A stretch of DNA of 5,891 bases from Candidatus Sulfotelmatobacter sp. (GCA_030037515.1 JASHRE010000680.1:1-5891); one strand, 5' to 3'. Shown: positions 1 to 5,581, counted from the stretch's first letter. A program made the numbers and translations. Notes: generated from the sequence alone by a model not told the origin.

Positions 1-569
1 TTTGATTTCAGCAGCGACTAGTCGGTTCGCCGGTTAATTGAGACAGCAGTGAAGTGAAGTGAAATGTGGGACAGGCTGTACTCGGAGAGATAACCTCCCA
101 GTATTCCGCAAAAATCCATAAATGTGGTCAGCAGTGGAAGGGCGATTACGCAGGCGACTACCCGTGGAACCACCAGGAACTTGAATGAGTCCATCGACAG
201 CGCCTCGATCGCATCGATCTGCTCGGTCGCTCGCATGTCCGCCAGTACCGCTCCGTTGCCCGCGCCGACCCGGCCCGCCACCAGCAGCGCAGCCACCAGG
301 GGGCCGATCTCAACGAAAAAACCGAGGGACTGCAGCTTCGGAATCATGGCGGTTGCACCAAACATGACCAGTGCGCCACGAGTATGCAGGGTCATGACCA
401 CACCCAACGCGAAGCCAGCCGAGACCACCAAAGCGAGGGACCGGACTCCCGTCTCGCCTATATGCTTCCATATCTATTCGAACTCAAAAGGTATCCGCGA
501 GGCAGCCGCGATCAGCCTCAAAAAGAGGCCAACCGCGCCAACGAAATCGAGAATTCCTATCACAGTCAC
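1..569 (-). pseudogene. mlaE: MlaE/YrbE-family ABC transporter permease, interrupted by two in-frame TAG codons, incomplete at window edge
   Basis: MlaE permeases form the membrane part of MlaFEDB-type ABC systems that move phospholipid between the inner and outer membranes. The minus-strand frame reads 'VTVIGILDFVGAVGLFLRL' (N-terminal part), then the family core: 'FGA', 'EIGPLVAALLVAGRVGAG', 'MRATEQIDAIEAL', 'FLVVPRVVA' and 'DFCGILGGYLSEY'. These match the conserved order 'ELGP.L.ALLVAGRVGAG', 'M.VTEQIDAL.AL', 'LVVPR' and 'GILGG'. The frame is broken by TAG at 474-476 (FEFE*IWKHIGETGVRSL) and by TAG at 18-20 (RRTD*SLLKS). The residues after each stop still look like the family, 'SLLKS' matching the usual 'LLKS' near the C-terminus, so these are nonsense codons and not frameshifts. 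The frame stays open upstream to about 755 without a clear start; GTG at 569 is only an approximate 5' end. No mlaF or mlaD partner is visible. Family assignment is firm; pseudogene status is the simplest reading. Confidence 0.82.
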
Positions 570-1133
570 CGGCTTCTGGTAGCTCGCCTTGTGAGCGTTT
601 CGTTTCGCACACCTGAGTGCAACCGTCCGCGACAAGGTGATGACACCAGAGGTCCTAGAGACGCGCAATTGGACGATGGTGTCGCCGATGCCTTCGTATG
701 AGTTGGACGAAGCGCTGTAAGCAGCCCCAGACCGATGCCCAAGTCAGCAACGCCAATACCAAGGTCCAATTGCACTGACTGAGCAGTGATGCATATTTGG
801 GTGTCGGAGGATTGGGCGACTCGACTAAAAGAATCTGGCAAAGGTGTTAAGGAAGGTTCCAAAGTAAATGTGAAATACAGCGAGAAGCCTGGTGAGAAGA
901 CCGCTGGCGGTATAAAGGACATCGGGAAGTGGACTTTAAGAACCACTCATTCCTTACATTGATGAAGGAAAGCTGCATAGCGGTGCCGGCTTATGAGTTC
1001 TCTGGGTCGCGTTAACCCGACAGATCGATGAAAAGATGATTGCCCCAGAACCAATCACTTCTGCAGCCCATTAACGACCCTACCGAGAAAAGGCAAATGG
1101 ATCTTGCCGCCGCCAACACTCGGTTCGGACTTG
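570..1133. other. gene-poor stretch
   Basis: I see no convincing full gene here. The minus strand has an open frame over 566-946 with low-complexity 'LGIGVADLGIGLG' residues, but no recognisable domain or ribosome binding site. The plus strand has the short doubtful ORF at 789-962, listed separately. No tRNA, strong terminator or repeat was found. Together with the broken permease on one side, this suggests decayed sequence. Confidence 0.5.
789..962 (+). CDS. doubtful 57-residue ORF, possible gene remnant
   Basis: A plus-strand frame starts at ATG 789, or at GTG 786 just after an in-frame stop at 780-782, and ends at TGA 960-962. The middle reads 'GVKEGSKVNVKYSEKPGE' and then 'KTAGGIKDIGKW'. 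The alternation of hydrophobic and charged residues around 'VNVKYSEK' resembles a short beta-hairpin of the kind seen in small acidobacterial proteins ('V.V.YTEKDGKK.A..I'), a resemblance from memory only. No good Shine-Dalgarno precedes it, the N-terminus carries no signal peptide, and the last residues (TTHSLH) look random. It could be the tail of a decayed gene or chance. Confidence 0.22.
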   Translation: MHIWVSEDWATRLKESGKGVKEGSKVNVKYSEKPGEKTAGGIKDIGKWTLRTTHSLH

Positions 1134-1325
1134 TCAGGCATTGTCGATGCGCTGGGACCGAATGTCGCGGCTCTGTAGGCCGGGGATGAGGTAATTCTGC
1201 GGAGCTAATGCCCGAGTATGCTGTCCGATACAGGCGTCTTTCTTATTGCGATAAACGCGATAAACGAGCAGTTGGCGCTTGCGTTCTTCAAACAAATCAG
1301 CGCGCGTGGTCACACGAATTCTCAT
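1134..1325 (-). CDS. hypothetical small basic protein (63 aa), doubtful
   Basis: The minus-strand frame is open from 1601 to a TGA at 1134-1136. Within it the ATG at 1325 has an AAGGA element six bases upstream, which makes the 63-residue product 'MRIRVTTRADLFEERKRQ...' the best start. The product is rich in Arg, Lys and Gln, has a likely amphipathic stretch 'DLFEERKRQLLVYRVYR' (residues 10-26), and lacks a signal peptide or membrane segment. I recognise no family. The longer 155-residue reading has poor composition upstream of this start (many Thr, Ser and Cys) and no ribosome binding site. It stands alone between a gene remnant and a gene-poor stretch, so it may be spurious. Confidence 0.28.
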   Translation of the reverse strand: MRIRVTTRADLFEERKRQLLVYRVYRNKKDACIGQHTRALAPQNYLIPGLQSRDIRSQRIDNA

Positions 1326-1614
1326 GGTTGTCCTTGTCGTTTTCCTAGCTGACAATTTGCTTGAAATGCAGGACTGAAAGGATGGTGGCGTCGCGCGTTT
1401 CGAACTATCGCAAGCCTTTAATAGGGCGACATTAATTTCGATACGTGCCTGCGCGCACTCGCCGACTTCGAGAAACCGAGGGGTTCCTTCAGAATGGACC
1501 AACGTGGACGGTTTTGGGCAAATCACTTGAGGCACGAGAATAATTGTGCAAGTGGGATTCGCTATCCTCTGGAAATACGCTCGATACGGAATCAGATTCA
1601 CTCTGTGATCAGCT

Positions 1615-1878
1615 TCATCGACTGAATGTTATAGCTGTCAGGACAATCCCTTGACCGCTCTTGAGCCACGTGAATGTCTCAACCGCTTTGCCCTCCGCAA
1701 ATGTCGTCCTGTACACGGCCCGTGATGTATGTTCCAGTGGCCGTAGCAGTCACGTTCAAGCTATTGAGAGTCGATGCGCCAGCATCGCCAAGTTTACGGT
1801 GTATGGATTGGAAAACTTTTGCTCGGAACCACCGGCACGGAATGCATCGAAAGTGCCGTCGTAGATCTGCTGGTGTGA
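1615..1878 (-). pseudogene. frameshifted C-terminal remnant of an unknown, probably exported protein
   Basis: Read on the minus strand, frame A (first bases divisible by 3) gives 'QIYDGTFDAFRAGGSEQ' and 'KFSNPYTVNL' to about 1790. The next frame continues with 'GDAGASTLNSLNVTATATG' and 'TYITGRVQDDICGGQSG' to a stop at 1679-1681. Frame A resumes from about 1683 with 'ETFTWLKSGQGIVLTAITFSR' and a stop at 1615-1617. Each segment has protein-like composition and they join end to end, so a gene tail with two compensating frameshifts is the best explanation. The Thr/Ser/Gly-rich, beta-prone content fits an extracellular protein. Frame A is closed upstream by TAA at 1879-1881, only about 13 bases beyond the sulfatase stop, so the 5' part of the parent gene is missing. 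I do not recognise the family; sequencing error is an alternative for the shifts. Confidence 0.45.
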
Positions 1879-1893
1879 TTAGAGGCCGGGAAA

Positions 1894-3426
1894 TCACGCT
1901 GCTCGCGGCATCAGCTTTTCCATCACGCGATCAAGGCTGAAGCTCGCTGCCTTCTGCCGGATGGGAAATTCCTTGAAGGATTCCAACCATTTGGCCACGA
2001 CCGCTTGAATTGGAACCTGGATGAACACATGATCAACGGTCCATTTGTCGTAAAAGAGAGTGCTGTCCTCGGCCGCCTCGAACGGGTCGGATCGCAAGTT
2101 GAAGATTTTGGGAACCCGAAAATGCGTGAAATCCTGGCGCCATACTTCGAGGCCTTTCCCCTGTTGCTCGAGGAAAACCACCTTCCAGTTTTGATAACGA
2201 GTAGCGATGAGGTCTCCGTCGTCACTCCAGTACATGAACTCTTTGCGGGGCGATTGCTTGACCTCACCCTTAAGGAATGGAATGAGATTGTGACCATCGA
2301 GATGGACCTTAAAAGTGTGGCCGTCAGCGAAGTAGCCCTTCTTCACTTTCTCGACCAGATCGGGCTCGCCTGCGGCAGCAGCGAAGGTCGGGATCATATC
2401 TTCCAGGGATGCCATTTCGTTGATAACGGTGCCGGGTTTGATGACGCCAGGCCAACGCATAACGCAAGGAACCCGCCATCCGCCTTCCCAGTTCGTGTCT
2501 TTTTCAGCGCGGAACGGAGACGAACCGCCATCGGGCCACGTGTTCTTTTCTGCGCCATTGTCCGTCGTGAAGACAACGATAGTGTTGTCGGTAACGCCCA
2601 GGTCGTCGAGCTTCTTGAGTAGCTCGCCAACATAGCCATCCAGTTCAACCATTCCATCGGGATAAACGCCCAGACCCGTCTTGCCTTGCGAAGACGGCTT
2701 CAGGTGCGTCCACACATGCATGCGAGTGGGGTTGTAGTAACAGAACCAGGGCTTGCCTTCTTTGGTTTTACGCTCCATGAAGTCAAGGGCGGCGTCACGA
2801 AATTCTTCGTCCACCGTTTCCATCCGCTTCTTTGGCAGCGGGCCGGTGTTCTCGATTGTCTGTTTTCCAACTTTGCCGAATTGCGCGTCAACCGTGGTGT
2901 CATCCTTGTTGGTTGCTTTGCAGCGCAACACCCCACGTGGGCCGAATCGCTTGCGGAAAGCCGGGTCCTTCGGATAGTCCGGCAACTCGGGCTCTTCTTC
3001 CGCATTCAAGTGATAAAGGTTGCCAAAGAATTCATCGAATCCATGCACCGCAGGAAGGTGTTCGTTGCGGTCACCGAGGTGGTTCTTACCGAACTGTCCT
3101 GTGCTGTAGCCGAGCTGTTTCAGAAATTGAGCGATGGTGGGATCTTCGGCTGAGAGCCCATGATTAGCTCCCGGCAACCCGACTTTCGTCAGCCCTGTGC
3201 GGATTGGGCACTGGCCGGTGATGAAGGCGGCACGTCCTGCGGTGCAGCTCTGCTGTCCGTAGAAGTCGGTGAACAGCGCGCCTTCCTGGGCGATGCGATC
3301 GATGTTTGGTGTCCGGTATCCCATGATACCGAGGTTATAAGCGCTGATGTTGAACCAACCAATGTCGTCGGCCATGATGAAGAGGATATTGGGCTTTTTG
3401 CGCATCTCCTTCACTTTTTCTGGCAC
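1894..3426 (-). CDS. type I sulfatase (arylsulfatase, alkaline phosphatase superfamily)
   Basis: Predicted to hydrolyse sulfate esters using a formylglycine nucleophile and Ca2+. With GTG 3426 as start the protein has 510 residues, normal for the family. Landmarks: 'NILFIMADDIGW' with metal ligands D20 and D21; maturation motif C61-T-A-G-R65 in 'SCTAGRAAFITG' (the C-x-A-x-R variant of C-x-P-x-R); 'GKNHLGD' with K114 and H116; 'MHVW' with H237; 'TTDNGAEKNTWPDGG' with D289 and N290; and 'NWEGGWRVPCVMRWPG' near 313-328. All expected active-site elements are present, so it looks functional. GTG is chosen because AGGAGG lies 8 bases upstream. ATG 3405 has 'AAGGAG' abutting it with no spacing, and the longer reading to 3570 has no ribosome binding site. 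No signal peptide is evident with any of these starts, so a cytoplasmic location is inferred. The substrate cannot be read from sequence. No formylglycine-generating enzyme or transporter gene is adjacent. Ends with TGA. Confidence 0.93.
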   Translation of the reverse strand: MPEKVKEMRKKPNILFIMADDIGWFNISAYNLGIMGYRTPNIDRIAQEGALFTDFYGQQSCTAGRAAFITGQCPIRTGLTKVGLPGANHGLSAEDPTIAQFLKQLGYSTGQFGKNHLGDRNEHLPAVHGFDEFFGNLYHLNAEEEPELPDYPKDPAFRKRFGPRGVLRCKATNKDDTTVDAQFGKVGKQTIENTGPLPKKRMETVDEEFRDAALDFMERKTKEGKPWFCYYNPTRMHVWTHLKPSSQGKTGLGVYPDGMVELDGYVGELLKKLDDLGVTDNTIVVFTTDNGAEKNTWPDGGSSPFRAEKDTNWEGGWRVPCVMRWPGVIKPGTVINEMASLEDMIPTFAAAAGEPDLVEKVKKGYFADGHTFKVHLDGHNLIPFLKGEVKQSPRKEFMYWSDDGDLIATRYQNWKVVFLEQQGKGLEVWRQDFTHFRVPKIFNLRSDPFEAAEDSTLFYDKWTVDHVFIQVPIQAVVAKWLESFKEFPIRQKAASFSLDRVMEKLMPRAA

Positions 3427-3434
3427 AGGATGAG

Positions 3435-3440
3435 CCTCCT
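3435..3440 (-). promoter_or_regulatory. Shine-Dalgarno of the sulfatase gene
   Basis: The minus strand reads GTGAGGAGGCTCATCCTGTG. The AGGAGG is a full anti-16S match placed 8 bases from the GTG at 3426, which is ideal spacing. It decides the start in favour of GTG over the in-frame ATG 3405. I found no persuasive -35/-10 pair further upstream. Confidence 0.7.
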
Positions 3441-3763
3441 CACAGTAAACAACCCAAAGAATAAGATCGGGTTTTTTCTGAATATTCGATACTGTCAGAG
3501 TAGACAGGCCGACGAAGTGGATAAGTAGCTTCTGGAACCGTTTCGAGTTGTCTTGTACCCCTATCGACAAATGAATCGGCAGGATTCTGAGAAGGAAGGA
3601 GCGAATTGGGCTTTGTCACCGCGTTGAACGTTCGCCAGAAACAGATCTTCTGGCTTGGAAGTGGTGAAACCCATGGTGTCGGTTTCGACTTCATGATCCC
3701 CGCTTTAGCTTGCATTGAGGCCCGAACGAGCGGATCAAAATGCCGTCGTTTTGTTTTTGGGCA

Positions 3764-3781
3764 AGCGAGCAAGCGCTCGCT
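3764..3781. repeat. perfect 7-bp palindrome beside the tRNA 3' fragment
   Basis: AGCGAGC, loop AAGC, GCTCGCT forms an uninterrupted 7-bp GC-rich stem. There is no T-tract, so it is not a typical terminator. It lies 13 bases before the T-arm of the orphan tRNA end. It could be a decayed anticodon or variable arm, but the loop has no T33 in any register. Alternatively it is an independent palindrome at a recombination junction. Confidence 0.5.
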
Positions 3782-3794
3782 GAGCGGTTCCCTT

Positions 3795-3822
3795 GTGGGT
3801 TCGATTCCCACATCCCGCACCA
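3795..3822 (+). pseudogene. orphan 3' end of a tRNA (T-arm, acceptor strand, CCA)
   Basis: GTGGG-TTCGATT-CCCAC is a perfect T-arm, followed by ATCCCGC, A73 and encoded CCA, exactly as a tRNA gene ends. A matching 5' acceptor strand GCGGGAT is not present upstream. The nearest is GCGGAT at 3730-3735, one G short, and the sequence between does not fold into acceptable D and anticodon arms. If that GCGGAT is counted, the element would be about 90 nt, the size of a class II (Leu/Ser-type) tRNA with a variable region near 3782-3794, so a decayed full gene is possible. An attachment-site duplication left by an integrating element is the other reading. It sits 16 bases before the first intact tRNA. 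Confidence 0.6.
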
Positions 3823-3838
3823 GAGTAAGTAGAAAAGA

Positions 3839-3912
3839 GGGGGCATAGCATAACGGACGAATGCGCCGAGCTTCTACCTCGGATGATGAGAGTTCAAATC
3901 TCTCTGCCGCTT
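3839..3912 (+). tRNA. tRNA-Arg(TCT)
   Basis: Acceptor GGGGGCA pairs with TGCCGCT (six of seven, G3-G70 mismatch). D-arm GCAT/ATGC has a GG-containing loop. The anticodon arm is CCGAG-CTTCTAC-CTCGG with TCT at 3873-3875, and the T-arm is GAGAG-TTCAAAT-CTCTC. It reads AGA (and AGG by wobble). No CCA is encoded, and position 73 would be T, unusual for tRNA-Arg. It ends 7 bases before the next tRNA gene. Confidence 0.85.
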
Positions 3913-3919
3913 CTAATAT

Positions 3920-3995
3920 AGGGATGTGGTCCAACGGATGAGGGCGCAAGGCTACGAACCTTGAGATCAGAGTTCAATTCTCTGCATCCCTGCCA
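3920..3995 (+). tRNA. tRNA-Arg(ACG)
   Basis: Acceptor AGGGATG pairs perfectly with CATCCCT, followed by G73 and an encoded CCA. D-arm is GTCC/GGGC, anticodon arm CAAGG-CTACGAA-CCTTG with ACG at 3954-3956, and T-arm CAGAG-TTCAATT-CTCTG. A34 is normally deaminated to inosine by TadA, which allows CGU, CGC and CGA to be read. Structure is fully regular. Confidence 0.95.
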
Positions 3996-4006
3996 GATCT
4001 AGTTTG

Positions 4007-4082
4007 GCTCGCGTCGTCTAAAGCATGATGACGCTTCGGTCCTAACGAAGAGATCTGGGTTCGATTCCCGGCGCGAGTTCCA
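4007..4082 (+). tRNA. tRNA-Arg(CCT)
   Basis: Acceptor GCTCGCG pairs with CGCGAGT (G1-T72 wobble), then T73 and encoded CCA. The anticodon arm is CTTCG-GTCCTAA-CGAAG with CCT at 4041-4043, and the T-arm is CTGGG-TTCGATT-CCCGG. It reads AGG. The D-arm GTCT/TGAC pairs only three of four, and its loop AAAGCATGA lacks the G18-G19 dinucleotide that normally contacts the T loop, so elbow folding may be weak. One base separates it from the next gene. Confidence 0.9.
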
Positions 4083-4083
4083 G

Positions 4084-4159
4084 GGGCGGGTGGTGTAAAG
4101 GATAAACATAGCGTCGTCCGAAGGCGCAGATCCGAGTTCGATCCTCGGCCCGCCCACCA
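4084..4159 (+). tRNA. tRNA-Arg(CCG)
   Basis: Acceptor GGGCGGG pairs perfectly with CCCGCCC, then A73 and encoded CCA. D-arm is GTGT/ACAT, the anticodon arm GCGTC-GTCCGAA-GGCGC with CCG at 4118-4120, and the T-arm CCGAG-TTCGATC-CTCGG. It reads CGG and completes the arginine decoding set of this cluster. No terminator with a T-tract follows. Confidence 0.95.
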
Positions 4160-4359
4160 TCTCTCCCGCTTGGCCACGAGCCGAGGCGATTCAGACCTGT
4201 GATTTCCAGACAGTCCCTAATCCGGGCGGACTGAAGCAGTTGGAGTATTATGGTCGGGAATAACTGGGGGTTGCGGTTGCACGAGATGGTTCTCTGCCGC
4301 AAAACGCGATCCGATGAGTGGATTGTCAAGGGGTAAGTAAGCCAATTTCCAAGTGGAAT

Positions 4360-4887
4360 ATGAATTGTGAACGTCTACAAATCGTGGCACTGAGAACAGT
4401 TATACTCTCGTGCATTCTGTTTGCGGTTGCTCCGATCGGACTACTCGCGCAGACTGCCACGATTCATATTCATGTACTTGACGGACGTACAGGAAAAAAT
4501 CTGTCCGGAATGAACCTGACGTTTGTGGACTACCATACTGCTCGGGATGGGAGCACACATGCTGACCTTAACGGGAGAATGATTGTCAAGACCTCAGCGG
4601 ATGGCGATTCATACGTTGCGAATCCAGATGCTCACGGAGTTCTGGTTTTTAACGTGCTGGGTCGGGATGGGGCTTCGGTGCCGTGTACCCGGCAAAAGCT
4701 CTACGATAGCGACACGCGGACTTACGGAAGCGAACATCTGTATCCGGTTTCTACAATTGTCGATTCAGGCCTAGTAGCTAGTAATACTTGCAGCAGAAGA
4801 ACCGTTACGGCAAAGACTGGTGAACTCATTGTTTTTGTTCGTCCACCAACTTGGTGGGAAAAGTTCATCTATGTATGGAAGTCGTAA
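4360..4887 (+). CDS. secreted hypothetical protein, acidobacterial type
   Basis: A 175-residue protein of unknown function. Residues 1-30 form a signal peptide: short polar N-region with Arg5 and Arg12, hydrophobic core 'TVILSCILFAVAPIGLLA', with likely cleavage before Q31. The mature part opens with 'TATIHIHVLDGRTGKNLSG', which resembles the first strand and 'DGRTGK' turn of carboxypeptidase-regulatory-like (transthyretin-fold) domains. It then alternates short beta-type segments and ends with 'GELIVFVRPPTWWEKFIYVWKS'. Two cysteines in the mature part ('VPCTRQ', 'SNTCSRR') could form a disulfide. The start/end signature is one I associate with Acidobacteriota, from memory. ATG 4360 is chosen over the upstream GTG 4318 because it puts the signal peptide at the N-terminus; neither has a strong Shine-Dalgarno. 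It lies alone between two tRNA runs, ends with TAA, and its codon content looks normal. Confidence 0.8.
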   Translation: MNCERLQIVALRTVILSCILFAVAPIGLLAQTATIHIHVLDGRTGKNLSGMNLTFVDYHTARDGSTHADLNGRMIVKTSADGDSYVANPDAHGVLVFNVLGRDGASVPCTRQKLYDSDTRTYGSEHLYPVSTIVDSGLVASNTCSRRTVTAKTGELIVFVRPPTWWEKFIYVWKS

Positions 4888-5071
4888 ACTGTGGTGCGCA
4901 TTCGTAGCACTGGTTGAAGATAGGTTCAGAGTACCCAACTCCCGCATGGTCGACAAACAGGAGATTGCCCGCCGCTTTTGGGTATTGACGAATTTCTAAA
5001 ATCATGTGAGAGTGAGGACTGAGATACACGCAATGATGCGCAAGCCCCATACCGATTGCTACCCGACGTCA

Positions 5072-5087
5072 GCCACATTTATGTGGC
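5072..5087. other. small perfect hairpin
   Basis: GCCACA, loop TTTA, TGTGGC is an exact 6-bp inverted repeat (7 bp if the loop closes to TT). No T-tract follows on either strand. It could be an operator-like palindrome or RNA processing element; nothing nearby tells which. Confidence 0.3.
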
Positions 5088-5148
5088 AAGGTGCGGGGAA
5101 AGGCACGTACATGTAACGGGGGCACATCCATAGCGCATGGTTTTTCTG

Positions 5149-5182
5149 AGCCTCCGATACAAATCGGGGGCTTTTGGTTTTT
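5149..5182 (+). terminator. rho-independent terminator
   Basis: AGCCTCCGAT, loop ACAA, ATCGGGGGCT gives a 10-bp stem with one T-G wobble, followed by TTTTGGTTTTT. Stem strength and U-run fit an intrinsic terminator for plus-strand transcripts. It is about 260 bases after the secreted-protein gene and 33 bases before tRNA-Glu, so it probably insulates the second tRNA run from upstream transcription. Confidence 0.75.
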
Positions 5183-5185
5183 ATG

Positions 5186-5206
5186 GCGCATTTTTGGCAA
5201 ATGCGC
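5186..5206. other. perfect 8-bp hairpin ahead of tRNA-Glu
   Basis: GCGCATTT, loop TTGGC, AAATGCGC is an exact inverted repeat 8 bases before the tRNA-Glu acceptor. It directly follows the terminator T-run. It may be a leader-processing structure or a symmetric regulator site; function is not shown by the sequence. Confidence 0.4.
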
Positions 5207-5214
5207 AAATAGGA

Positions 5215-5286
5215 GGCAGCGTCGTCTAACGGCCAGGATCCGGCTCTTTCAAGGCTGAGATGGGAGTTCGATTCTCCTCGCTGCTA
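5215..5286 (+). tRNA. tRNA-Glu(TTC)
   Basis: Acceptor GGCAGCG pairs with CGCTGCT (G1-T72 wobble). D-arm GTCT/GGAT has a short GG loop. The anticodon arm is CGGCT-CTTTCAA-GGCTG with TTC at 5248-5250, and the T-arm is GGGAG-TTCGATT-CTCCT. A73 is followed by GCA, so no CCA is encoded. Reads GAA and GAG. First gene of the right-hand run. Confidence 0.92.
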
Positions 5287-5294
5287 GCAAGTTT

Positions 5295-5486
5295 ATGAAC
5301 ACGCAAACGATTGAACTCGACGGTTTTGAACTCGAGGTCGCGTCAGAGCTGTATTGCGATCGTGGTGGAAATCATCGCGAGCTCGTGGATCGTGCTCGCA
5401 TCGATCGCAAACGGCTAGGCCACAACCTCGATGAATCGGCAGTTTTGTGCGTGCGCTGCATGAAAGCGATACCGCTGAAAGCTTGA
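5295..5486 (+). CDS. hypothetical 63-aa protein nested between tRNA-Glu and tRNA-Gln
   Basis: Reads 'MNTQTIELDGFELEVASEL', then 'YCDRGGNHRELVDRARIDR' and 'KRLGHNLDESAVLCVRC', ending 'MKAIPLKA'. Composition is protein-like: charged, no membrane segment, no signal peptide. Cys21, His27 and a C-V-R-C pair (residues 52-55) could make a small zinc site, which is inference only. I recognise no family. There is no Shine-Dalgarno; the ATG is 8 bases after the tRNA-Glu gene, and the TGA ends on the base before the tRNA-Gln acceptor. If expressed it would be on the tRNA transcript or leaderless after tRNA processing. The exact fit between two tRNAs is either a compact mobile-array arrangement or chance. 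Confidence 0.4.
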   Translation: MNTQTIELDGFELEVASELYCDRGGNHRELVDRARIDRKRLGHNLDESAVLCVRCMKAIPLKA

Positions 5487-5560
5487 TGCCGGGTCGTCTA
5501 GCGGCAGGACTCTGGACTTTGAATCCGGAGACGGGCGTTCGAATCGCTCCCCGGCAGCCA
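5487..5560 (+). tRNA. tRNA-Gln(TTG)
   Basis: Acceptor TGCCGGG pairs perfectly with CCCGGCA, then G73 and encoded CCA. D-arm GTCT/GGAC, anticodon arm CTGGA-CTTTGAA-TCCGG with TTG at 5519-5521, and T-arm GGGCG-TTCGAAT-CGCTC. The T1-A72 first pair is the usual tRNA-Gln feature. Reads CAA. Confidence 0.95.
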
Positions 5561-5581
5561 GTTCTTTGACAATTTCAAAAT

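Larger units (their letters stand above)
3427..3794. other. non-coding stretch between sulfatase and tRNA array
   Basis: This holds the sulfatase leader at its left end and the palindrome at 3764-3781 at its right end. The open frames across it (minus 3440-3949, plus 3606-3848) run into tRNA sequence and have no domain. Nothing else is supportable. Confidence 0.5.
4888..5214. other. intergenic stretch with hairpins, no gene called
   Basis: It contains the hairpin at 5072-5087, the terminator at 5149-5182 and the hairpin at 5186-5206, described separately. A 61-codon minus-strand frame (4865-5050, 'MGLAHHCVYLSPHSHM...') overlaps the end of the upstream gene, has no ribosome binding site and no known domain, so I do not call it. 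Confidence 0.5.

Noticed and set aside
124..582. 152-codon plus-strand ORF over the permease
   Set aside because: Antisense shadow of the conserved MlaE frame; Thr/Arg/Pro-rich composition with no recognisable motif.
2005..2622. 205-codon plus-strand ORF inside the sulfatase region
   Set aside because: It is antisense to the well-supported sulfatase gene and has no domain of its own; a frame shadow.
3517..3525. DnaA-box-like AGTGGATAA (TTATCCACT on the minus strand)
   Set aside because: A single site with one mismatch and no cluster, AT-rich unwinding element or dnaA/dnaN neighbours; chance.
3440..3949. 169-codon minus-strand ORF with 'GIEPTREP' and 'RFELSSSEVEARR'
   Set aside because: These are reverse-strand translations of tRNA sequence, and the remainder is intergenic.
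4865..5050. 61-codon minus-strand ORF rich in His
   Set aside because: No ribosome binding site, overlaps the secreted-protein gene tail, and no recognisable family.
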